DNA of 64,000 bases from JAFGVL01 sp964546015 (lineage in GTDB: Bacteria > Bacteroidota > Bacteroidia > Bacteroidales > Paludibacteraceae): positions 1 through 64,000 of the forward strand of contig CAZJHO010000007.1 in NCBI GenBank assembly GCA_964546015.1, read 5' to 3'. The position numbers and the translations under genes are program-made. The notes under the pieces are model-generated. The model was not told the DNA's origin and ran no database searches. It was given only the letters and a program-made list of their open reading frames with translations. Positions within the stretch are counted from its first letter, which is position 1, and every line of letters starts with the position of its first letter. Shown here piece after piece: positions 33,409-42,700 of the stretch.

Positions 33409-34125
33409 ATGAAAATAGCATTAATCGGTTACGGAAAAATGGGGCAATTCATCGAAAAAATTGCCAAAGAACGAGGACACGAGATTATTTCAATCATCGA
33501 TATTAACAATAAAGAAGATTTTAATTCGGACGCATTTCGTAGCGCCGATGTAGCCATCGAGTTTACTCGCCCAGAAAGTGCTATAGAGAATATTCGTCAA
33601 TGTTTTGCTCAAAGTGTGCCAGTTGTGTGTGGAACTACCGGTTGGGTGAACGAAATAGAAAGTATCAAAAAAGAAATGGAAGCTGCCAATGGTACGCTTT
33701 TTTGGGCATCAAATTTCAGTTTGGGCGTAAATATCTTTTTTGCGTTGAATAAATATTTGGCAAAAATGATGGATAAATTTGCTGAGTATAATGTGTCGAT
33801 GACCGAAATTCACCATATACATAAATTAGATGCACCAAGCGGAACAGCTATTACTCTTGCCGAAGGAATCTTAGAAAACCTCACACGGAAAACTCAATGG
33901 AGCAACGAAGTAGAAAATACTTCGACCGATATTGCCATTAAAGCTTTGCGCGAGGGCGAAGTGCCCGGCACCCACATTGTTACTTACGAAAGCAAAGTAG
34001 ATAATATAACCATCAGTCATGAAGCAAAAAGCCGGCAAGGATTTGCGCTTGGAGCTGTCGTTGCCGCCGAGTTTACCGCCGGTAAAAAAGGATTTTTAGG
34101 TATGAAAGATTTGATGAATTTTTAA
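33409..34125 (+). CDS. dapB: 4-hydroxy-tetrahydrodipicolinate reductase
   Basis: NAD(P)H-dependent step of lysine and diaminopimelate synthesis, 238 residues. The start at 33409 gives the Rossmann motif GYGKMG at 7-12. Family marks: ASNFSLGVNIFF, the catalytic HHIHKLDAPSGTA and TIREGEVPGTH-like ALREGEVPGTH, then the tetramer strand. It heads a plus-strand unit with lepB (13 bases later) and the WbqC-like gene, an order common in Bacteroidota. Confidence 0.96.
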   Translation: MKIALIGYGKMGQFIEKIAKERGHEIISIIDINNKEDFNSDAFRSADVAIEFTRPESAIENIRQCFAQSVPVVCGTTGWVNEIESIKKEMEAANGTLFWASNFSLGVNIFFALNKYLAKMMDKFAEYNVSMTEIHHIHKLDAPSGTAITLAEGILENLTRKTQWSNEVENTSTDIAIKALREGEVPGTHIVTYESKVDNITISHEAKSRQGFALGAVVAAEFTAGKKGFLGMKDLMNF

Positions 34126-34138
34126 TTTCATAAAAATA

Positions 34139-35590
34139 ATGAATAAACGATTAAAAGCCCCTTTTAAACAATGGCTCAAATTTCTGGGAGTAGTATTAAT
34201 TATTATCCTTTTCACCGTATGGATGAGCCGCTTATGGATATTATTACTGTTACTTCCGGCTTTAGATATTTATATTACCCGCTTTGTAAATTGGAGTTGG
34301 TGGAAAGAAATAAAAAACCCAAGTATTCGTAAAATATTTGAGTGGGCTGATGCTATTATTTTTGCATTAGTGGCAGTGTATATTATTAATCTGTATTTGT
34401 TCCAAAACTATAAAATCCCGTCTTCATCGTTAGAAAAAACTCTACTGGTAGGCGATCATCTTTTTGTAAGCAAAATGGCTTACGGACCACGCACTCCGAA
34501 CACACCATTTTCGTTTCCGTTGGTACAGCATACTTTTCCTGTTTTGAACTGTAAGTCATATATCGAAAGTATTCAATGGAAATCGCGCAGATTAGCAGGT
34601 ATGGGTGAGGTTGAGCGCAATGATATTGTAGTGTTTAATTTTCCTGCCGGAGATACAGTCGCTGTGAATAAACAAGCCGAAGATTATGAAGGACTTTGTT
34701 ACAAAGCAGGGCTCAGTCGTTTAAAGAGCAACGGCAATAATCCCGATTCGCTTCGAGCAAAAAGGGTTGATGTGCGTACATTGTGTCTGACCGTTGGACG
34801 AGATATTATAAAAAACGATAAAAATCAATATGGCAATATTGTTTATCGTCCGGTCGATCGCCGTGAAAATTATGTAAAACGCTGTGTGGGACTTCCGGGA
34901 GATTCATTGCAAATTATAGAAAGAGAATTATATATTAATGGGCAAAAACAAGCTCGTCCCGAAGGCGTGCAACATTTTTGTGTAATTACTTCATCAAAAA
35001 AATTAGACCAAGATTTCTATGATGAATTCGAAATAAGCAAAGAGAATTGGGGTCGTGGTTTTGCAGGTGTAGATCAAGCCGGTGATTATAATTATGTTTT
35101 TCCTCTTACTTTAAAAAATCAGGAAGATATGCGCAAGCTTCCATTTATAAAGGCAGTTGTAGAACATAATGCCAACGATTTTTTTGTTACCGAAGCACTT
35201 TTCCCTGTAGGATACAATCCGGCATGGACGGTAGATAACTATGGACCTATTTACATTCCTAAAGCTGAAACTACCGTTAAAATCGATAAAAATAATATTG
35301 CACTGTACGAACGAATTATTCGAAACTACGAAGGCAATAAGCTCGAAATTAGAAATGATGATATTTACATTAACGACCAAAAAGCAGATTCCTATACTTT
35401 TCATATGAATTACTACTGGATGATGGGCGACAATCGTCATAACTCTGCCGACTCGCGCATGTGGGGCTTTGTCCCCCAGGATCATGTGGTAGGTAAACCA
35501 CTTTTTGTATGGCTTTCGCTTAATCCGGATAAAGGAATCTTTAGTGGAGGAATTCGTTGGAATCGTTTCTTTAAATATGCAGGTCAATAA
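34139..35590 (+). CDS. lepB: Signal peptidase I, long Bacteroidota form
   Basis: Inner-membrane serine/lysine protease that removes signal peptides from exported proteins. Hydrophobic segments at about 14-40 and 68-88 precede the catalytic part. Box B reads YKIPSSSLEKTL with Ser97 as nucleophile; the general base Lys lies at about 246 in NYVKRCVGLPGD; box E is MGDNRHNSADSR followed by WGFVPQDHVVGKP. At 483 residues it is far longer than E. coli LepB (324) because of insertions between the boxes, typical for Bacteroidales. Co-transcribed with dapB. Confidence 0.95.
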   Translation: MNKRLKAPFKQWLKFLGVVLIIILFTVWMSRLWILLLLLPALDIYITRFVNWSWWKEIKNPSIRKIFEWADAIIFALVAVYIINLYLFQNYKIPSSSLEKTLLVGDHLFVSKMAYGPRTPNTPFSFPLVQHTFPVLNCKSYIESIQWKSRRLAGMGEVERNDIVVFNFPAGDTVAVNKQAEDYEGLCYKAGLSRLKSNGNNPDSLRAKRVDVRTLCLTVGRDIIKNDKNQYGNIVYRPVDRRENYVKRCVGLPGDSLQIIERELYINGQKQARPEGVQHFCVITSSKKLDQDFYDEFEISKENWGRGFAGVDQAGDYNYVFPLTLKNQEDMRKLPFIKAVVEHNANDFFVTEALFPVGYNPAWTVDNYGPIYIPKAETTVKIDKNNIALYERIIRNYEGNKLEIRNDDIYINDQKADSYTFHMNYYWMMGDNRHNSADSRMWGFVPQDHVVGKPLFVWLSLNPDKGIFSGGIRWNRFFKYAGQ

Positions 35591-35649
35591 ATTAATTAGC
35601 AATTAGCCAATGATTTAATTTTGCTGCGTCAGATTTTATTTCATTTGCT

Positions 35650-35677
35650 ATTTAGCTAATTCTCAAATTAGCTAAAT
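35650..35677 (+). repeat. Perfect hairpin touching the WbqC-like start codon
   Basis: Arms atttagctaatt (35650-35661) and aattagctaaat (35666-35677) are fully complementary around a four-base loop. The stem ends two bases before the ATG at 35680. Upstream, at about 35594-35610, the unit aattagc is repeated twice, so this may be one copy of a dispersed AATTAGC-type repeat. In mRNA the stem could hide the start region. Confidence 0.6.
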
Positions 35678-35679
35678 CT

Positions 35680-36318
35680 ATGGATACCGTTTTCTTTACT
35701 TCTGCCTACCTCGCTCCTGTGCAGTATTATTCAAAATTAGTGCATTATTCGGATGTTTTCATCGAAACGCATGATAATTATATAAAACAAACATACCGTA
35801 CTCGCTGCGATATTGCCGGAGCAAATGGGAGACTGACTCTTTCTATTCCTGTAGATAAGGGTAACATGCTGAAGTGTTTGACTAAAGACATCCGCATTTC
35901 ATACGCCGAAAATTGGCAACGAATACATTGGAGGTCGATAGAATCGGCTTACCGCACCTCTTCTTTTTTTGATTACTACGAAGATGATTTTCGCCCTTTT
36001 TATGAAAAGAAATTTAATTTTTTATTCGATTTCAACGAACAATTGAGAGAACTTGTTTTGTCTCTCTTAGACTTAGATATAAATACTAAATATACCGATA
36101 AATATGAGGTAAATCTTTTAGAGAATGAAATTGACCTACGAGAAAAAATTCATCCTAAAAAGGATTTTTTAACAGAAGATCCACACTTTAAACCAACAGC
36201 ATATTATCAGGTATTTGAACAGAAAAACGGTTTTCTACCTAATTTGAGCATTATTGATTTATTGTTCAATATGGGAAATGAAACGAGAATTGTTCTGCGA
36301 AATTCATTTAAAGAATAA
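35680..36318 (+). CDS. WbqC-like family protein
   Basis: A 212-residue protein starting with VFFTSAYLAPVQYYSKLVHY, the WbqC family signature (residues 4-23), followed by DVFIETHDNYIKQTYRTRCDIAGANGRLTLSIPV, also family-typical, and RSIESAYRTSSFFDYY. WbqC-like proteins are often near surface polysaccharide genes and their chemistry is poorly defined. In Bacteroidota it commonly follows lepB as here. A strong hairpin directly precedes the start codon. The gene converges with the cupin gene, stops being one base apart. Confidence 0.88.
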   Translation: MDTVFFTSAYLAPVQYYSKLVHYSDVFIETHDNYIKQTYRTRCDIAGANGRLTLSIPVDKGNMLKCLTKDIRISYAENWQRIHWRSIESAYRTSSFFDYYEDDFRPFYEKKFNFLFDFNEQLRELVLSLLDLDINTKYTDKYEVNLLENEIDLREKIHPKKDFLTEDPHFKPTAYYQVFEQKNGFLPNLSIIDLLFNMGNETRIVLRNSFKE

Positions 36319-36319
36319 A

Positions 36320-36748
36320 CTATTTATCTTTCCCTCGAAAATTTTTCACTACCAGATATTTTAATTCGGTATTTCCTGCATTACGCAAACAATGTTCTAC
36401 ATTGGATGGTGCATATAAACATGTAAGAGGTGAAACAGTTACAGAATCGCCTGCCAAGTAAAAAGTAGCAGTTCCTTCAAGGATAATAGTAAATTCATCT
36501 TCGATATGCTTATGCGGCGTGTGGGTTTGTTTATATGGTCCTACTACGCTTAGTTTTACAGTCTGTCCATCTGCAAAATCTTTATCTGCAAACCAATATT
36601 GGTATCCTACCTTAGTTGGTGAGGCTTTTTCTACCGAAAATGTACTGACGCACTCTTCAATTGTCCATTTCTTATCCGTCTGAGCTAATGTTGTTAAAGA
36701 GCAACCCAATAGAAAAACGGAAAGGAATATAAATTTGATTGATTTCAT
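36320..36748 (-). CDS. Exported cupin-domain protein
   Basis: A 142-residue protein with a signal sequence containing a lipobox-like LLGC (Cys16) and a single cupin barrel. Metal-ligand pattern: His79-x-His81, Glu85 and the second-motif His119 (SNVEHCLRNAG), spaced as in metal-binding cupins. Substrate unknown; small exported cupins are often sugar- or metal-binding. It starts 14 bases after the sprA stop, so it is probably on the sprA transcript. No link to T9SS is established. Confidence 0.85.
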   Translation of the reverse strand: MKSIKFIFLSVFLLGCSLTTLAQTDKKWTIEECVSTFSVEKASPTKVGYQYWFADKDFADGQTVKLSVVGPYKQTHTPHKHIEDEFTIILEGTATFYLAGDSVTVSPLTCLYAPSNVEHCLRNAGNTELKYLVVKNFRGKDK

Positions 36749-36762
36749 TAATGTCCTTTATT

Positions 36763-39700
36763 TTATCGTGTTAATAAAATCTTTACACTTATACCAAAAT
36801 TGGAATTGGTTGTAGGATAAGATGACGATATAAGCGGTTTGCTCGATTTGCGATCGTAAAAAGCTCGGAAAGTCATTTTCGAACTGAAAACATATTCGGC
36901 TGAAAATTGCAGTCCAAAAGTATTTTCTCCCGATGTAGCTTGTGTTGCCGAGTCGTCATCTATTTTACGAATCAAAGCTTCATTATTTCTGAATGATAAA
37001 TCGAGACGAAGTGTAAGGTCGTTTTTCACCTTTTCTTCTTTATCATTTTTAAGTTTTAATATCAGGTCAAAATCTGCAATACGATAACCAGCTCCTATGA
37101 TAAATTCATTATTTGCAGATTCTACTAATTGTGTACTTGCTATATTAAGCCCAAGCATCCGTCCTTTTCTATATTCTGCATTAAAAGAAATACTATTTTG
37201 CATAGTTAAATCAACACGGATAAGTGGTGCAAAATTTTCCGTAATTGATACAGCTGGGACATCATACATTCCACTTGGCACAGGATTTCCGGTAATTACA
37301 TTTGGGATATATCCCAAATCGCCTTCACCAACCCAGTTGGCATATGAAGAAAATCCGGCAATGTTATATTTACAAGAATAAGCATGTGTTAAGGTTACGC
37401 TTTTAAAATGTTTTTTTACCCAATCAATACGAGATAATCCATCGTATGAAATACGCCAGTTAGGCAACATTTTAAAGAAAGAAGGAATCAAATCCAAATC
37501 ACTTAATGATGAACCGGTGTAAGCCGATAAGAATGATGGAATCAATACATCGGCAGAGTTCTGAGAGAAAGAGCCAACACTTGGGTCAAATTCTCCAGAA
37601 GCATAATTTGCAGCAACTCCTTCGGTAAAAAATCCGGTTGACGGATAGCGGGTTCCTACATATTTATTATTAAGAATTGCCTGTACTTTTGCTCTGTTTG
37701 CTTTAAATGTTTCATAGACAGAAGAGTGATAATTATCATTGATAGAACCCGAATTGGAAAAGAATGTTCCGATAGCAATAGTTGTCATACTGAAAGAGCC
37801 TCCATAAGTTTTCGGCATTCCTTCAAACATGTATTGTATTTGGGTTTGTTCTGCATAATTACGGGCAGCGGCAAGATCTATTTTCAAGCCTGGAATAGGT
37901 TCAATACCCATTTTTAGTGTCAAATCTGATGTATAAGTCTGAGTGATCGGTGTAATTGTTTCATCTCCTTTTACAAGCCAGTTTCCGTTATATGCATCTT
38001 CTATCCAGTGCGAACTCTGATAACCCAATGCAAATGGGATGCCGGGAGCACTGCCATCTTGTCCGAAGAATCCGTCTTCAGGCATAAATCCATTGACAAT
38101 CATACCATTACTTTCCACATAATTAAAAGATAAATTGCGTATCATCATCAATACACGAACAGGAAGTTGCACTTCCGGGCTTCCGGCAGATTGTTCTACA
38201 TTTACTGTAACGGTCGTATTCTCTGTAGGCTGTATTTCAATGCTGTTCTTATCAATTACTTTATATGCTATCTTTTGCGAAACACCTGCGGTATCGGTAA
38301 ACATTATTTTTATTTTATCCGAATTTAATTGATGCCTGAATGTTTGCGGTTTATCTTTTACAAGAATTATTTTTCGTTGTACTTTTTTCGGTTGTACGCT
38401 CGTAGCTCTGGAAGAATATTTCTGATTGACACTCTTCAAATAGCTTGATTTGTTGTATAGATCCTCAAAATTCAATCGCCCATCGAGCTGCCATGTACCA
38501 AGGCTTGTAGCAAGATTACCCATACTGGATATTTTTCGTCCGGCTTCTTCGTCTTCTTGAGTAAGCGCTCCCCTGTCCCAAGTATATTTACCATCATAGG
38601 TAAAATTGGATGTAATCCAACTGAATATCGGGACTTTATTAATTGGGATAGTCCAGGTCATCGTAAAATTTTGTTGATAGGTTAATGGTATTCCTCCATG
38701 TCGAAGGCTAGTCCATACGGTATCTTTCCAATTTTCATATTCCGTAGGGAATAAGTCTTTATTTACCGGTGTATATTTGGTTTCTTCTATCTGAGAGTTG
38801 CTTGCACTTGTGAATGATAATTTTAAAGCTTTGGTCAGATCGTATTTGATATCAAATTTTCTATTCCATAAGAAATTTTTACCACTGGATAATAATGGGT
38901 TGTATGGGTCACGGTAATTGATTTCAGGATTATTCAAATTACGCAATTGTTTTTCGGTATATTGTCGTGCTAAAGATGTACTGTAACCGATACTTGCCGG
39001 AAGATAATACACATTGAAATCACCAATTAATTTATATGCAGGTTTTTGGAGTGTTTTATTCTTTTTAAACGGTTCCCATGGTTTCGATCCGAATGCATAG
39101 GCGTAATTTAATCCGGCGCGATAATCTTTTGTAATATTTCGTTCTACATCAGGATTGTGTTCTTCCGATTCCGAATAGGCATAATTAAGGGAGAAGTTAG
39201 CCGGATCGTAAAACATTGGTCTTTCGCTACGGATATCGACTTTTACATTGGTCAAGTTAAAACTTTGTGTTGTAAATACGGTATTCGACAGGTCGGTGAT
39301 AGAATCTCTTTCGGCTTCGGAGGCAGCATCGGCTATTACTTCGCTGAGCAGTAAATCTTGATTCATCGCATCATATTTTGGTTTAGATACTTCTTTCGAA
39401 TACGAATAGTACATCGGCAAGCGTATCTTTGCTTTTTCGGGGAAGAAGCGTCCTAATTCCAAATTAGTAGCCACATTAAACTGGGTGAAATCATCCATTC
39501 TTCGGTCTAATACATTATCTTCTATTCCGCCGAACCCGACTGTTTCAACTCGACCACCTACGCTAACGCTACCTATATCCGAAAGGTTAAGCGTAGCATT
39601 GGCGAGTGCCGCATAACCACCATCTTCATTAAATCCGGAAAGACGAAGTTCATCTACCCAAATTTCACCGGATTTACTTTGACGCGACTGATTTCGTACT

Positions 39701-42700
39701 CCAATCATAATCGTTTGTACATCGCTCAAACTTGGATTACCCAATATGGTAACTTTATTTTTCGGTTTATCCGGATCATACTCGGAATAAATCGTATTGA
39801 ACGAAATTCCTCCACCACGACGTGCGTTATTTCGATTCGATTTTACATCTGTGAGTACACTTAACGGGAAATCAAATGTATTTGCAGCAGGCCAAACAGT
39901 TTGCCTGTCATTATTGTTATTCGAATTATAAATACCTTCGGGAGTAAGCTGAAGCGGTATTTCATATTCATAATAGTTTTCAGTCAAGTCTGACCCAATG
40001 CGAATGAAAGCAGTTAATTCCGAATTCTCCAAATTAGTAGCATCATCGATGAATTTTTCTGCATGAGTAAACATTTGTAAGCGTTTGAACTGGCGCATAT
40101 CAAATGAAGTGTTTTTGTACACAGCACGGGCATCACCCGGAGCCAGATCTGTTACTTTAAGTAACAATGATTGTTCATTTTCTTGGCGAATTTGAGTTTG
40201 ACTTGGGTCTTGCTCACGCTCAATACCCGGAGGCAAAACATAATTCACTGGTTTTTTAGTCGCATTTTCTTCTATACTTACAACCGAGACATCCAAAACT
40301 CCCGTTGAAATCGGTGGTTTTACAGGATCATATAATGGTTTTTTGAAGCGGGTCCAATCACCACGAACCAGCTCCATTGTTCCGAAACGCAGGTGTGTTT
40401 CTTCATCAAAATTGGTCATATACATACGCATAAAGCGTACTGATTTGAAACTTACGCTTCCTACGGATGAGTCATAATCTCGTACAGGAATCTTAAATTG
40501 ATACCAAGAAATATCGCTGGTTGTTCCGTCTCTCAATTTTACCTGCGATGTAATTTTATCGACAATATAATTTTGTCCGATAACCAAGTCTGTAGGGCGT
40601 AACGAAATTTTATATTCGAGATATTTTTCGTATTCATTCAAGTTATTGTCCTGATTAATATCTTCGGCGTTCGGAAGTGTAGTGGCAGCCGAAGAGTATG
40701 AGCTTCCGGTAGAAGTTGTTACCGGAGAGTTTCCTTCCATCCCGTTGAAACGCTTGTAACGGGCTAAAACACCAGCTTTAATATTATCCCAATAACTGTT
40801 CCGGAAATATTGATAATTGTCTCCCGCAGGATCATTCAATGGAGAAAAAGCATCATTTTGTAATGAATCTAAATAAACAGGAGAAACGCCTGCTTTAAAT
40901 TTTTCTACATAGTTTTTATAAGTAGGGAAATTAAACTCATCTTCCGTACGAAGGCCGTTCAAACCTACATCCTGATACTGGCGGGACCCTTCGTTATTAT
41001 CAAAAGCATTAACTACAGGCTGTGTTTTCGGTACATATCCCCAAACAGTTTGGTCCATCTTAGATAAATCACCATTGGGGTCAAATCCGTTTTCAAATGA
41101 TTTTTTACCGTCTTTCAAAATATCTTCCGAAATCTCTCCCAAGTTAAAATATAAATCCCCACCATTAGCATTTGGACTATAAACAAACGGGTCCATCATC
41201 CAAAATTCGATAAACTCCACATTAGCTGCCTCGAAATCAGGAACATCTATACGACGCATAATACCCCCCCAACGACCTTTCGGATTTTTAAGTGAACCGT
41301 TAAGATTAATATTATCGGCATCCAGATTGTAAGGTCCCCTTTCTGTCGGATAATAGGCTAAATTCAATACAGGAAGATATTCCGGTTGTCCATTCACTAG
41401 CTCTCTGTTAGGAAAAATCTCCTGAATAGGGATTTCACGCACAAAATGATTGGATTGTTGAACTTTATCATTTCGTATGTAATCGGGAGTCTCGCTGGTT
41501 GTTCTTGTAAATAACGGATCAATAGTGTACCATGCCAATAAAGCACGATTTTTTCCATAATCGATATTGTTGGAAAGAGTTGCTTCAGGGAAACGACCAC
41601 GAGGGGTACTTGCCAAAAACCACGAATATGGATATTGAATAGCATATGACGAAGTGGATGATTCAAAATCGTCAATATAGGTTACACCCTGTGAACCGAT
41701 TACTTTCGAGTGTCCTGGTATCAGGTGTGCAAATTCTCCACTGATAACAAACGACGAAGGAACTTTTGCCGTTAGAATCGGAATTTTGTCTAACATATTA
41801 GTAACCCATTGTGTTTCTTTACGGTAATTGGCATTTAAACCCCAGATAGTATTCGAAATCGGCTCTTCACCAAAATTTACTTTTGTGGTCAACGGTTTTT
41901 CGGACAAGTGCATGATAGTTCCACCTATACTGAAATCTTTATTAAATTGATATTCGAGATGGGTTCCCATGAGTGTTTTCCGCTGCATGCTGAACATAGA
42001 CTGACTTTCCAGAGACACATCAATTGTATTGCCCGATTCAAGGATAGCTTGGTTGATAATATTGACTGTCCCCATCATATAATCGACCGTATAATCGATA
42101 TTTTCGGTGAGTTGCATACCTCCGGCAGTTACGGTTACCGAGCCTTTCGGTACATTATAGGCATTTAGCCTGATTTCGGAAGTGGTACTGGCACGATATT
42201 CTCCTTTCAGTCGGAATTTATTTTTTTCTGAAAATTCGAGCGCCCGGGTTTTAGTAGAGTCGTATAGTTCCTGATAAACATATCTGTCGGCAATGGCGTC
42301 ATTCCCAATAGCAGTACGAAGATCAGACCCAAAAGGTTCCAACACTGGAAAAATAACTCTTCCGGTTTGTGCATTAATGGTAAATCCGTCGATAAAATCA
42401 AAATCGCCATCCGGACGCAACGCATTGTTTCTGTCCAAACGGTCGAGTTTCATTACCTTAAGCAGGTTCTGATTTTTGATATTTCCTTCGGGAATATAAT
42501 TCAAATATATTCCTGTAGAATCGCTCTGATAAAGCACATCCAAGCGGAATTTATCAGCCTCAACCTGTGCCGCTCCAAGCGAGTACACATTCTTCATCAT
42601 CAAGTCCCAGTTGGGCAATCCGGGAGAGAAGTTGGTTCCTTTCAAAAGTTTTAGAATAAGGGTATTCGGGTCATCAATACCATCTGTAGAAAATTCTCCG

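Noticed and set aside
35111..35602. 163-codon minus-strand frame opposite lepB
   Set aside because: Lies wholly inside lepB, whose boxes and catalytic residues are certain; no independent signal.
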